Assembly (NCBI RefSeq): GCF_016134045.1
Contig: NZ_CP065915.1
Location: forward strand, 3,104,501 to 3,168,500
DNA: 64,000 nucleotides
From: Pelagovum pacificum
GTDB taxonomy: Bacteria > Pseudomonadota > Alphaproteobacteria > Rhodobacterales > Rhodobacteraceae
Reading direction: 5' to 3'
The position numbers and the translations under genes are program-made. Under the pieces are notes generated by a model that was not told the origin of the DNA, made no database searches, and saw nothing but the letters and a program-made list of their open reading frames with translations. Below are positions 49,833-58,891 of this stretch, one piece after another (the stretch's first letter is position 1; each line of letters opens with the position of its first letter).

Positions 49833-50969
49833 ATGTCGAACAGCCTGACCGATCTTCGCCGGCAGTTTCACCGCATCCCCGAACTCGGCTTCGAGGAGAG
49901 CCGGACCGCCGACCTCGTCTGCCGCACGCTGGACGAGATCGGCGTGCCCTACGAGCGGGGCATCGGCGGGACCGGGATCGTGGCGACGCTTACGCTCGGC
50001 TCGGGGACGGGGTGCATCGGACTGCGGGCCGATATGGACGCGCTACCGATCGAAGAGACGTCGGATGTCGATTGGCGCTCCCGGTATCCGGGGCGGATGC
50101 ATGCCTGCGGCCACGATGGGCACATGACCATGCTGCTCGGCGCGGCCCGCGAGCTGACACGGCAAGCCGGCTTCGATGGTACGGTTCGCTTCATCTTCCA
50201 GCCAGCGGAAGAGCACGGCAAAGGCGCCGTTGCGATGATGAAGGACGGGCTGTTCGACCGCTTTCCGGCGGACGCCGTCTATGGGCTGCACAACATGCCA
50301 TCGCGTCCAGCCGGGCAAATTGCCATGCGTCGAGGGCCGATAATGGCCGCCGAAGACAATTTCGCGGTCCGGATTACTGGTCGCGGCGGTCACTCCGCCA
50401 TGCCCCATCTCGGTCAGGATGCGCTGACGATCGGAGCCGCGTTGGTCACCGGCCTGCAGACCATCGTGTCCCGCAGCATCGACCCCGTCGATGGCGCAGT
50501 CGTCTCCGCGACCGAGTTCCTGACCGACGGCGCGGTCAACGTCATCCCGACGAACGTTACGATCAAGGGCGACTGTCGCAGCTTCCGGCCAGACATCTCC
50601 TCCCTGATCGAGGCGCGCATCCGGACACTGGCCGACGGCATCTGCGCGGCACATGGTGCGACCTCGACGATCACCTACGACCGGGTGTTTCCGCCAACGA
50701 TCAATTCCGCCGCCGAGACCGCCATTTCGGAGGCCGCCGCCCGGACGGTCTCAGCGGTCGAGGCCGACTGCCCGCCGGTCATGGCGTCGGAAGATTTCGG
50801 GGCGATGCTCTTGGAGAAGCCCGGCTGCTACGCGTTGATCGGCAATCGTGGGCCCGATGGCAAAGGCGGCACGGCGCTGCACAATGCCGCCTACGATTTC
50901 AACGACGACATCCTGCCGACCGGCGTCGCCTACTGGGTCGCCCTTGCGCGGGCGGCGCTGCCGGCCTGA
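49833..50969 (+). CDS. M20-family amidohydrolase (hippurate hydrolase/N-acyl-amino-acid type)
   Basis: 378 residues from ATG 49833; a GTG three codons upstream is possible. Dinuclear zinc amidohydrolase: metal segments ADMDALPIEE (about 72), HACGHDGHMTMLLGAA (about 91), QPAEEHGKGAVAMM with the catalytic Glu (about 127), GLHNMP and the late EDFGAMLLEKPG. The dimerisation domain is about 176-285 (RITGRGGHSAMPHLGQDALT). It removes acyl groups from N-acylated amino acids or opens indole-acetyl amides. It starts 94 bases beyond the importer, beyond a terminator-like hairpin, so co-transcription is uncertain. The stop lies 2 bases from the facing isomerase gene. Confidence 0.92.
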   Translation: MSNSLTDLRRQFHRIPELGFEESRTADLVCRTLDEIGVPYERGIGGTGIVATLTLGSGTGCIGLRADMDALPIEETSDVDWRSRYPGRMHACGHDGHMTMLLGAARELTRQAGFDGTVRFIFQPAEEHGKGAVAMMKDGLFDRFPADAVYGLHNMPSRPAGQIAMRRGPIMAAEDNFAVRITGRGGHSAMPHLGQDALTIGAALVTGLQTIVSRSIDPVDGAVVSATEFLTDGAVNVIPTNVTIKGDCRSFRPDISSLIEARIRTLADGICAAHGATSTITYDRVFPPTINSAAETAISEAAARTVSAVEADCPPVMASEDFGAMLLEKPGCYALIGNRGPDGKGGTALHNAAYDFNDDILPTGVAYWVALARAALPA

Positions 50970-50971
50970 AC

Positions 50972-51754
50972 TCAGACGGTGAAGGCCGCGCGGAACGCCT
51001 CGAGCGCGTCTTCACTCGTGCCGCTGCAGTTGGATTCGAGCGTCACCGTCCCCGCGTAGCCCATCTCCTTCAGCGCGCGGGCGATCCCATTGAAGTTGAT
51101 CTCTCCCGTGCCCGGCTCGAAACGGCCCGGTACGTCGGCGACCTGCACTTCACCGATCCAGGGAAGAGCCTTGCGACAGGTCTCGATCAGGTTCCCCTCT
51201 TCGATCTGCGCATGATAGAGGTCGAGGTTCAGGACGAGGCCCGGCCGGTCGATCTCCGACACCAGCGCGATCGTGTCCTCGGCCCTGTAGAACGGGACAC
51301 CGGGGTGATCGACGGTGACATTCAGGTTCTCCAGCGCGAAGACGACGTCGAGTTCGTCGGCAAGGTCGGCGATCCGCTGAAGCGTGTCCCTGGCCTTGGT
51401 GCGATGCGCGTCGGTCACCTCCGGATACGGCCGGCGCGGGCTGCCGCCGTCGAGCAGGTCCGCCCCGGTCAGGCAGAGCCGGGCACAGTTCAGCCGCTTG
51501 CCGACTTCCGCCGTCTCGCGCGCGGTGCGCAGCATCTCGTCCGCACCTTCGTCGTCGACGAGATTGCCACCAAGGAAACCGTTCATGATCGCAAATTCGG
51601 CCCCGCTCGCCGCCATCGCGTCGACGTCGTGAGAGGTCCAGTTCCAGAACGCAGCCTGGAAGCCCATTTCCGCGAGCCGGGAACAGCGCCACGGCATCGG
51701 CTTGTCGGGCCACAGGAATTCCGCACAGGCGGCGAGCGTGAAATGATCTGGCAT
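50972..51754 (-). CDS. Hydroxypyruvate isomerase-like TIM-barrel protein
   Basis: 260 residues from ATG 51754, with GGGAGGA 8 bases upstream; the longer frame lacks a ribosome site. It belongs to the xylose-isomerase-like AP-endonuclease-2 fold. Family segments: ARLCLTGADLLDGGSPRRPY, VFALENLNVTVDHPGVPFYR (metal Glu), LVLNLDLYHAQIEEGNLIE (metal Asp and His), IGEVQVADVPGRFEPGTGEI with the His-to-Asp/Pro region, and TVTLESN (metal Glu). This is the Hyi/OtnI pattern. Hyi interconverts hydroxypyruvate and tartronate semialdehyde, which are made from glyoxylate, the end product of the urate operon; the link is an inference, as there are related sugar isomerases. Confidence 0.82.
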   Translation of the reverse strand: MPDHFTLAACAEFLWPDKPMPWRCSRLAEMGFQAAFWNWTSHDVDAMAASGAEFAIMNGFLGGNLVDDEGADEMLRTARETAEVGKRLNCARLCLTGADLLDGGSPRRPYPEVTDAHRTKARDTLQRIADLADELDVVFALENLNVTVDHPGVPFYRAEDTIALVSEIDRPGLVLNLDLYHAQIEEGNLIETCRKALPWIGEVQVADVPGRFEPGTGEINFNGIARALKEMGYAGTVTLESNCSGTSEDALEAFRAAFTV

Positions 51755-52148
51755 CCGGTATCCTCCCTCTTGGATCAAGGGGTAGGCCGGGGCGGCGCGG
51801 ATGGCCAGTGCGTTCTGGACGCGACGAATCGGGATCGGGACCAACGGCCGCTCGTGGAGCGATCCGCTGCGCTGTGCTCCGGCCGAATGCCCGCGGAGCG
51901 ACCTTCGGGCCGACCCAGACGCCCTTGATGCACAGCGCCTCCGACCGCCTCAGGCTCCGGCAAGGCGCTTAAAGGATGGGCATGCCGTTGCGGCATTCAC
52001 GAGCCGCCGGACGCGTGACGGTTGCGTACAAAAATTTTTTAGGTTCTCATCACCTGCATGGCAGACCTCCACTCTTTCCATTCGGACAGGCGTCCGGATT
52101 CGACGGACAAGGGGGCAGACGCCAGTACCTTCAACAGGGAGTTCAACT
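51755..52148. other. Gene-free 394-bp divergent region before dppA-type gene
   Basis: The region lies between the leftward isomerase and the rightward peptide-binding-protein gene and must hold both promoters. It contains an AT-rich patch, AAAAATTTTTTAGG, at 52030-52043, rare in this GC-rich window. CAGGGAG is located at 52134-52140, the ribosome site of the binding-protein gene. Translated frames here read as R/P/S-rich shadows. I see no riboswitch or small gene. Confidence 0.6.
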
Positions 52149-53741
52149 ATGAAACTCGGTAACGTTCTCGCATCCGGGGCGGCAGCGCTTGCGCTTTCCG
52201 CGGCGGCTGCGGGTGCACAGACACTCGTCTATTGCTCTGAGGGCTCGCCCGAAGGCTTCGACCCGGCGCTCTACACGGCCGGCACGACCTTCGACGCCTC
52301 CTCGCACACGATCTACAACCAGCTCGTGGAATTCGTCACCGGCACGACCGAAGTCGTCCCCGGCCTGGCTGAAAGCTACGAGGCCAGCGAAGACGGCATG
52401 TCCTACACCTTCACCCTGCGTGAAGGCGTGAAGTTCCACTCCAACGACATGTTCACCCCGTCGCGCGATCTGAACGCCGACGACGTGATCTTCTCGTTCG
52501 AGCGCCAGATGGACGAAGAGAACCCCTACTTCGGGTACTCGGGCGAGTACGTCTACTTCAACGCCATGTCGATGGGCAGCCTCGTCGAGTCGATCGAGAA
52601 GGTCGACGACATGACGGTCACCTTCAACCTGACGCAGCCGGAAGCGCCGTTCGTCGCGAACATGGCGATGGACTTCGCCTCGATCGTGTCGAAGGAATAT
52701 GCCGACGCGATGATGGAAGCCGGCACGCCGGAAATGCTGACGCAGGCGCCGATCGGCACCGGTCCGTTCCAGTTCGTCGACTACCAGTCCGACGCCGTGA
52801 TCCGCTACTCCGCCAACCCCGACTACTGGGTCGAAGGCGTGCCGAAGGTCGAGAACCTCGTGTTCGCGATCACGCCGGAAGCCTCCGTGCGCTACCAGCG
52901 CCTGCAGGCCGGCGAGTGCCACGTCATGCCCTACCCGAACCCCGCCGACGTCGAAGCGATGCGGGAGTCCGATGACGTGAACCTCATGGAGCAGGAAGGC
53001 CTCAACGTCGGCTACCTCGCCTACAACACGATGATGGAGCCGTTCGACAACCCCGACGTCCGTCGCGCGCTGAACATGGCGATCGACAAGGAAGCCATCA
53101 TCGACGTCGTGTTCCAAGGCTCCGGCCAGATCGCCAAAAACCCGATCCCGCCGACCATGTGGTCCTACAACGACGCGATCGAAGATGACCCCTACGATCC
53201 GGAAGCCGCGCGTGCGATGCTCGAGGAAGCGGGTGTCACCGACCTGTCGATGAAGGTCTGGGCGATGCCGGTGCAGCGTCCCTACAACCCGAACGCGCGC
53301 CGCATGGCGGAACTGATCCAGGAAGACTTCGCCGAAGTCGGCGTCGAGGTCGAAATCGTCTCCTACGAGTGGGGTGAGTACCTCGAGCGCGTCCGCGACG
53401 AAGAGCGTGACGGTGCCGTTCTGCTCGGCTGGACCGGCGACAACGGCGACCCGGACAACTTCCTGGCCGTTCTGCTCGGCTGTGACGCGGTTGCCTCCGG
53501 CAACGCCGCCAACTGGTGCTACGAGCCGTTCGACGACCTCGTGAACGAGGCCAAGACGATCGCCGACCAGGAAGAGCGGACCGCGCTTTATGAAGAAGCC
53601 CAGGTTCTCTTCAAGGAGCAGGCGCCGTGGGCGACCATCGCGCACTCCGTCGTCTTCATGCCGATGCGCCCCGAAGTCGAGGGCTACGTGATGCACCCGC
53701 TCGGCGGGCACATCTTCGACGAAGTCAGCATCGCCGAATAA
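52149..53741 (+). CDS. Family 5 (dipeptide/oligopeptide-type) ABC transporter substrate-binding protein
   Basis: 530 residues from ATG 52149. The Sec signal is KLGNVLASGAAALALSAAAA with cleavage near AGAQ. The SBP_bac_5 domains have LVYCSEGSPEGFDPALYTAG, TIYNQLVEFV, PGLAESYEASEDGMSYTFTL, VKFHSNDMFTPSRDLNADDV (family signature) and IGTGPFQFVDYQSDAVIRYS. The late SYEWGEYLERVRDEERDGAV and LLGWTGDNGDPDNFL segments are typical of DppA. Synonymous codons are strongly biased (many TTC, ATC, GAA), suggesting high expression. It heads the cluster to 58747 and is followed by a strong hairpin. Confidence 0.92.
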   Translation: MKLGNVLASGAAALALSAAAAGAQTLVYCSEGSPEGFDPALYTAGTTFDASSHTIYNQLVEFVTGTTEVVPGLAESYEASEDGMSYTFTLREGVKFHSNDMFTPSRDLNADDVIFSFERQMDEENPYFGYSGEYVYFNAMSMGSLVESIEKVDDMTVTFNLTQPEAPFVANMAMDFASIVSKEYADAMMEAGTPEMLTQAPIGTGPFQFVDYQSDAVIRYSANPDYWVEGVPKVENLVFAITPEASVRYQRLQAGECHVMPYPNPADVEAMRESDDVNLMEQEGLNVGYLAYNTMMEPFDNPDVRRALNMAIDKEAIIDVVFQGSGQIAKNPIPPTMWSYNDAIEDDPYDPEAARAMLEEAGVTDLSMKVWAMPVQRPYNPNARRMAELIQEDFAEVGVEVEIVSYEWGEYLERVRDEERDGAVLLGWTGDNGDPDNFLAVLLGCDAVASGNAANWCYEPFDDLVNEAKTIADQEERTALYEEAQVLFKEQAPWATIAHSVVFMPMRPEVEGYVMHPLGGHIFDEVSIAE

Positions 53742-53751
53742 GGCGTGCGAC

Positions 53752-53786
53752 CGGGCGGGCGGAGATCACTCCGCCCGCCCGTCTTT
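53752..53786 (+). terminator. Strong stem-loop downstream of the binding-protein gene
   Basis: A perfect 13-bp stem (CGGGCGGGCGGAG, 53752-53764, with CTCCGCCCGCCCG, 53769-53781), loop ATCA, then TCTTT. It lies 10 bases after the binding-protein stop and before the M24 peptidase gene, so it probably causes partial termination and mRNA protection, keeping the binding protein in excess over the membrane parts. Confidence 0.8.
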
Positions 53787-53802
53787 CCGGAGCACAATCC
53801 GA

Positions 53803-54897
53803 ATGTCCGACAGATTTGCCGAGTTGAGGGCCCTCGCGAAGGGGCTCGGGGTCGATGCCATAGCGCTCGTCCCGGGGCCGAACTTCACGCGCATCCTCGG
53901 CGCAGAATTCCACACCAACGAACGCGCGTTCGTGGTGATCGTGCCCGCCAGCGGCACCCCCGTCGCCGTCGTCCCGACTCTTGAGCTCGCCTCCTGGGCG
54001 CTCGTCGGGTTCGAGGGCGAGACCTACGACTGGCCCGACCAGACCGGACCCGCCGACGCTTTCGCGAAAGCCGCCGATGCGCTGTCGCTGACCTCGGTCG
54101 TCGTCGAGGGACAGGTGATGCGGGTGTTCGTCCATCATCATATGGCCAGGGCCTGGCCGGGTCTGACCATCCTCGACGGTGAAGCCGACATTTCCTCGCT
54201 CCGCCTCTGCAAGACCGACGATGAGATCGCGGCGATGTCCGAAGCGATCCGCATCTCCGAGGAATCACTGGAGCAGACGCTCGGTCGCATCGTAGCCGGC
54301 ATGTCCGAGAAGGAGGTCGAAAGCCTCCTTGTCTCGACCATGTTCTCGCTCGGGGCGGAAGATTTCGCATTCACCCCCATCGTGGTGGCCGCCGACAATT
54401 CGGCACGCGCCCACGGCCATGCCCGGGCCGACTATGCGCTGCAGGACGGCGACGCGCTGCTGATCGACTTCGGCGCACGGTGGGGCGGGCTTTGTGCCGA
54501 CATCACCCGCACGTTCTTCGTCGGCCACGCCGGCGACCTCGCGCAGGAGGTCTACGCGACCGTCCTCGCCGCCAATTCCAAGGGGCACGAGGTGACGAAG
54601 GCCGGGATGACCGCGCATGACGTCGACGACGCGGTGATGTCCGTGCTCGAGGCGCGTGACGACCTCGGCTTCAAGATCGGATCGAAGACCGGTCACGGCC
54701 TCGGCCGGGCGGTCCACGAGGATCCCTACATGATGCGCGGCAACCACCAGGTGCTGCAGCCGGGGATGGTCTTCACCAACGAGCCGAGCCTCAAGAAGGA
54801 CGGCGCCTTCGGGATCCGGATCGAGGACGACATACTCGTCACAGGAGACGGGTGCCGGTCACTCACCACTTTCCCGCGAGAATTGAGGATCCTGTAA
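53803..54897 (+). CDS. M24-family aminopeptidase (Xaa-Pro dipeptidase type)
   Basis: 364 residues. N-terminal creatinase-like domain (1-130: RFAELRALAKGLGVDAIALV, HTNERAFVVIVPASG) and C-terminal pita-bread catalytic domain. All five dimetal ligands are visible: two Asp in LLIDFGARWGGLCADITRT (about 222 and 233), His in GLGRAVHEDPYMM (about 304), Glu in FTNEPSLKK (about 327) and Glu in IRIEDDILVT (about 341). It should cleave dipeptides with C-terminal proline or related substrates after uptake. Its place between the binding protein and the permeases, with the permease GTG start immediately after its stop, argues that it processes the imported ligand. Confidence 0.9.
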   Translation: MSDRFAELRALAKGLGVDAIALVPGPNFTRILGAEFHTNERAFVVIVPASGTPVAVVPTLELASWALVGFEGETYDWPDQTGPADAFAKAADALSLTSVVVEGQVMRVFVHHHMARAWPGLTILDGEADISSLRLCKTDDEIAAMSEAIRISEESLEQTLGRIVAGMSEKEVESLLVSTMFSLGAEDFAFTPIVVAADNSARAHGHARADYALQDGDALLIDFGARWGGLCADITRTFFVGHAGDLAQEVYATVLAANSKGHEVTKAGMTAHDVDDAVMSVLEARDDLGFKIGSKTGHGLGRAVHEDPYMMRGNHQVLQPGMVFTNEPSLKKDGAFGIRIEDDILVTGDGCRSLTTFPRELRIL

Positions 54898-55905
54898 GTG
54901 CTCAAGTTCGCCCTCGCCCGCATCGCGACGTTCATCCCGACCTTCATCGGGGTCACGCTGATTTCCTTCGCGTTCATCCGCGTCCTGCCCGGCGATCCGA
55001 TCATCGTCATGGCCGGCGAGCGCGGCCTGACCGAGGAACGCTACCAGGAGCTGACGACGCGCTACGGTTTCGACCGTCCGCTGTATGAGCAATTCTGGGA
55101 CTATCTCACCGGCATTCTGCAAGGCGACCTCGGGACCAGTTTCGTCACCAACCGGGACGTCTGGACGGAGTTCTTCACCCTGTTCCCCGCCACGGTAGAG
55201 CTGTCGCTCTGCGCGATCACCTTCGCGATCCTCGTCGGTATCCCGGCGGGCGTGGTCGCGGCGGTGTACCGGGGCAAGTTCTTCGACCGGGCGCTTATGT
55301 CGACGGCCCTTGTGGGCTACTCGATGCCGATCTTCTGGTGGGCGCTGCTGCTCATCATCGTCTTCTCCGGCAACCTCGGCTGGACGCCCGTGTCGGGCCG
55401 GATCGGGTTGATGTTCTACTTCGATGACGTGACCGGTTTCATGCTGATCGACTCGCTGCTGTCGGGACAGGAGGGCGCGTTCACGTCCGCCGTGCAGCAC
55501 CTGATCCTGCCGACGATCGTGCTCGGGACGATCCCGCTCGCCATCTTCGCGCGTCAGACGCGGTCGGCGATGCTAGAAGTGCTGTCGGAGGATTATATCC
55601 GCACCGCCCGCGCCAAAGGGCTGAAGCCGTCGCGGGTCAACGGTCTCCACGCGCTTCGCAACGCGATGATCCCGATCATTACCGTGATCGGGCTGAACGT
55701 CGGCGCGCTTATGGCCGGGGCGATCCTGACCGAGACGATCTTTTCCTGGCCGGGCATCGGCAAGTGGATGGTCGACAGCATTTTCCGCCGTGACTACCCG
55801 GTCGTTCAGGGTGGCCTGCTGATGGTCGCGCTGATCGTCATGGTCGTGAACCTGACGGTCGACCTCGCCTACGGCTTCATCAACCCCAAGATCAGGAAGC
55901 GCTGA
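54898..55905 (+). CDS. Dipeptide-type ABC transporter permease (DppB-like)
   Basis: 335 residues from GTG 54898, directly after the M24 stop. DppB layout: N-terminal helix ARIATFIPTFIGVTLISFAF, IRVLPGDPIIVMAGERG, RYGFDRPLYEQFWDYLTGIL then GDLGTSF, and the permease core with ATVELSLCAITFAILVGIPA. The EAA motif is SEDYIRTARAKGLKPSRVNG, and the end LVVFI-like helix is IVMVVNLTVDLAYGFINPKI. Six helices. The last base of its stop codon overlaps the next start. Confidence 0.92.
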   Translation: MLKFALARIATFIPTFIGVTLISFAFIRVLPGDPIIVMAGERGLTEERYQELTTRYGFDRPLYEQFWDYLTGILQGDLGTSFVTNRDVWTEFFTLFPATVELSLCAITFAILVGIPAGVVAAVYRGKFFDRALMSTALVGYSMPIFWWALLLIIVFSGNLGWTPVSGRIGLMFYFDDVTGFMLIDSLLSGQEGAFTSAVQHLILPTIVLGTIPLAIFARQTRSAMLEVLSEDYIRTARAKGLKPSRVNGLHALRNAMIPIITVIGLNVGALMAGAILTETIFSWPGIGKWMVDSIFRRDYPVVQGGLLMVALIVMVVNLTVDLAYGFINPKIRKR

Positions 55906-56813
55906 TGGCCGACGCATCGTCTCACACCGCCAAAGGCGTGATCGAACACCAGCGGCCCGGCCGCCTGAAGGAGTTCTGGAGCTACTTCAAGGAGAACCGG
56001 GGCGCGGTCATCGGGCTCTACGTGTTCTTCTTCTTCGTGCTCATCGCGATCTTCGCCGATCTCATCGCGCCCTACGAATCGTCGACACAGTTCCGGTCGT
56101 TCACGCTACAGCCCCCGGTCTGGAGCGGGGGCACCTGGTCCTTCCCGCTGGGAACCGACGCACTCGGCCGGGACATGCTGTCCCGCCTGATCTACGGCGC
56201 ACGCTACTCCTTCTTCGTGGGGATCGTCGTCGTGGTGGTCGCCGCGACGGGCGGCGTCTTGCTCGGGCTGATCGCGGGCTTTGCGCCGCGCTGGCTCGAC
56301 ACGATCATCATGCGTCTGATGGACATCGTGCTGGCTTTCCCGTCGCTGCTTCTGGCGCTGGTGCTGGTCGCCATCCTCGGGCCGTCCCTGCTGAACGCGA
56401 TGATCGCGATCGCGCTGGTGCTGCAGCCGCACTATGTGCGCCTGACGCGGGCGAGCGTGATGAACGAGCTGACGAAGGACTACGTGACTTCCGCCCGTGT
56501 CGCCGGTGCGAAGCTGCCGCGCCTGATGTTCATCACCGTGCTGCCGAACTGCCTTGCGCCGATCATCGTGCAGGCGGCGCTGTCCTTCTCGACCGCGATC
56601 CTCGATGCCGCGGCACTCGGCTTCCTCGGGATGGGGGCGCAGCCGCCGACACCGGAATGGGGCACCATGCTCGCCGACAGCCGCGAGTTCGTGCTGCGCG
56701 CCTCGTGGGTCGTGACCCTGCCGGGTCTGGCGATCCTCGTCACGGTGCTGTCGATCAACCTGATGGGCGACGGACTTCGCGACGCGCTCGATCCCAAACT
56801 GAAGCGGAGCTGA
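55905..56813 (+). CDS. Dipeptide-type ABC transporter permease (DppC-like)
   Basis: 302 residues. DppC layout: a cytoplasmic start, helix GAVIGLYVFFFFVLIAIFAD, the periplasmic PPVWSGGTWSFPLGTDALGR (FxLGTDxLGRD signature), DMLSRLIYGARYSFFVGIVV and the helices of the core. EAA motif: MNELTKDYVTSARVAGAKLP. Ends with VLSINLMGDGLRDALDPKLK, the common C-terminal signature of the family. Three bases separate it from the first ATPase. Confidence 0.93.
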   Translation: MADASSHTAKGVIEHQRPGRLKEFWSYFKENRGAVIGLYVFFFFVLIAIFADLIAPYESSTQFRSFTLQPPVWSGGTWSFPLGTDALGRDMLSRLIYGARYSFFVGIVVVVVAATGGVLLGLIAGFAPRWLDTIIMRLMDIVLAFPSLLLALVLVAILGPSLLNAMIAIALVLQPHYVRLTRASVMNELTKDYVTSARVAGAKLPRLMFITVLPNCLAPIIVQAALSFSTAILDAAALGFLGMGAQPPTPEWGTMLADSREFVLRASWVVTLPGLAILVTVLSINLMGDGLRDALDPKLKRS

Positions 56814-56816
56814 GCG

Positions 56817-57794
56817 ATGAGCCTGCTGAAAATCCGCAACCTCTCGGTCGAGTTCACGACCTCTGCCGGGCCCTTCCGTGCAGTCGACAGCGTCGACGTC
56901 GATGTCGAGGCAGGCGAAATCCTCGCCATCGTCGGCGAGTCGGGCTCGGGCAAGTCCGTCTCGATGCTGGCCGCGATGGGCCTGTTGCCGTGGACCGCGA
57001 CGGTCACCGCGGACGAACTGCTGTTCGACGGCAAGGACCTGCGCAAGATGTCGGCCAAGCAACGTCGGCGCATCATCGGCAAGGATATGTCGATGATCTT
57101 CCAGGAACCGATGTCTTCGCTGAACCCGTGTTTCACGGTCGGCTTCCAGATCAAGGAAGCACTGAAGATCCACATGGACCTCGACCGTGCTGGGCGGCAG
57201 CGCCGCGCGGAAGAGCTGTTCGAGATGGTCGGCATCCCCGATCCGAAGAAACGGCTGTCGGCCTTCCCGCACCAGCTTTCGGGCGGGATGAACCAGCGGG
57301 TGATGATCGCAATGGCGATCGCCTGCCGGCCGCGCCTGCTGATCGCGGACGAGCCGACGACCGCGCTGGACGTGACGATCCAGGCGCAGATCCTCGATTT
57401 GCTGACCGGGCTTCAGTCCGAGACGGGGATGGGGCTGATCCTCATCACCCACGACATGGGTGTCGTCGCCGAGACGGCGGAGCGTGTGGCGGTCCAGTAC
57501 GCGGGCCAGAAGGTCGAGGATCAACCGGTCGGCGACCTGTTCCGCGAGCCGCACCACCCGTACACCGCCGCCCTGCTCGCCGCGCTTCCCGAACGCGCGA
57601 CCGAACGGCGGCTTCCGACCATTCCGGGCATGGTGCCCGGCGCCTTCGATCGACCGCAGGGGTGCCTGTTCTCGCCTCGCTGCAAGCTGGCGGACGACCG
57701 ATGCCGCACCGTCGAGCCGCCGGTCATGGGGCCTGAGCTGGGCCGCGCGCGGTGCCACTACCCGCTGAACGCCAAGGCAGAGGAATCGGCATGA
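56817..57794 (+). CDS. Dipeptide-type ABC transporter ATP-binding protein (DppD-like)
   Basis: 325 residues. Walker [10 protein letters not shown] (about 41), Q-loop [13 protein letters not shown], signature [17 protein letters not shown], Walker [21 protein letters not shown] and switch His in [13 protein letters not shown]. The C-terminal extension has oligopeptide-family cysteines in [15 protein letters not shown] and ARCHYPL, which in relatives bind a [4Fe-4S] cluster. ATGA overlap with the second ATPase gene. Confidence 0.93.
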   Translation: MSLLKIRNLSVEFTTSAGPFRAVDSVDVDVEAGEILAIVGESGSGKSVSMLAAMGLLPWTATVTADELLFDGKDLRKMSAKQRRRIIGKDMSMIFQEPMSSLNPCFTVGFQIKEALKIHMDLDRAGRQRRAEELFEMVGIPDPKKRLSAFPHQLSGGMNQRVMIAMAIACRPRLLIADEPTTALDVTIQAQILDLLTGLQSETGMGLILITHDMGVVAETAERVAVQYAGQKVEDQPVGDLFREPHHPYTAALLAALPERATERRLPTIPGMVPGAFDRPQGCLFSPRCKLADDRCRTVEPPVMGPELGRARCHYPLNAKAEESA

Positions 57795-58747
57795 GCCAGA
57801 CCGTCGTCACCGCCACCGAGCTGTCGCGCGACTACGAGGTCGGCGGCGGCATGTTCAGCAAGCCGAAGATCGTCCGTGCGGTCGCCGGGACCTCGTTCAG
57901 CATCGAGGCGGGCAAGACGCTGGCCGTCGTGGGCGAGTCCGGCTGCGGCAAGTCCACGCTCGCCCGTATGGTCACGCTGATCGAGGAGCCGACGAGCGGC
58001 AACCTCGTCATCGACGGCAAGCAGGCGACGCCCGACAACTGGGCGAGCCTGCGCACCGACGTACAGATCGTGTTTCAGGACCCCTACGGCTCGCTCAACC
58101 TGCGCCAGCGGGTCGGCGCGATCCTGGAGGAGCCGCTGAAGATCAACCGCCCCAAGATGTCCGCCGCCGAGCGGCAGGAGAAGGGACGCGAGATGATGCG
58201 CCTCGTCGGGCTGCGGCCGGAGCATTACGAGCGCTATCCCCACATGTTCTCCGGCGGGCAGCGGCAGCGGATCGCCATCGCCCGCGCGATGATGCTGGAG
58301 CCGAAGTTGCTGGTGCTGGACGAACCGGTTTCCGCGCTCGACCTGTCGATCCAGTCGTCGATCCTGAACCTGCTGATCGACCTGCAGGAGCGGCTTCAGC
58401 TGGCCTACATGTTCATCTCGCACGATTTGTCCGTCGTGCGGCACATGGCCGACGAGGTCGTGGTGATGTACCTTGGCCGGCCGGTCGAACACGGGCCCAA
58501 GGACGAAGTTTTCTCGGCGCCGCGCCACCCCTACACCAAGGCCCTGCTGTCGGCGACGCCGGTGGCCGACCCTGCTTCGCAGAAGCAGCGGATCAAGCTG
58601 GAAGGCGAGCTTCCCTCGCCGCTCGCCGTACCGCCGGGCTGCGCCTTCGCGCCGCGCTGCTGGAAGGCGCAGGACAAGTGCCGGCAGGAGCGCCCGGTCC
58701 TCGAGGGACAGCCGCATCCGGCGGCCTGCTATTTCCCCGAAGCCTGA
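57791..58747 (+). CDS. Dipeptide-type ABC transporter ATP-binding protein (DppF-like)
   Basis: 318 residues from ATG 57791. Walker [11 protein letters not shown]-loop [15 protein letters not shown], signature [15 protein letters not shown], Walker [21 protein letters not shown], switch His in [11 protein letters not shown]. The oligopeptide-type tail has [15 protein letters not shown] and PAACYF cysteines. With DppD-like protein it forms the two-ATPase motor of the importer. It is the last gene of the cluster; the next gene starts 144 bases on. Confidence 0.93.
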   Translation: MSQTVVTATELSRDYEVGGGMFSKPKIVRAVAGTSFSIEAGKTLAVVGESGCGKSTLARMVTLIEEPTSGNLVIDGKQATPDNWASLRTDVQIVFQDPYGSLNLRQRVGAILEEPLKINRPKMSAAERQEKGREMMRLVGLRPEHYERYPHMFSGGQRQRIAIARAMMLEPKLLVLDEPVSALDLSIQSSILNLLIDLQERLQLAYMFISHDLSVVRHMADEVVVMYLGRPVEHGPKDEVFSAPRHPYTKALLSATPVADPASQKQRIKLEGELPSPLAVPPGCAFAPRCWKAQDKCRQERPVLEGQPHPAACYFPEA

Positions 58748-58891
58748 GTCGATCGGCGGTCCAACGCGATCGCCGGTGCGGCAACTTGTGCTCTTGCAAG
58801 ACCTTCGGTAAACCCGACCCACGGGCCGCCCTCCCTCCTTCATTCCGACGGCGACCCGTTGGGAGGGCCGTGTCCCTACGGCATAATCTCG

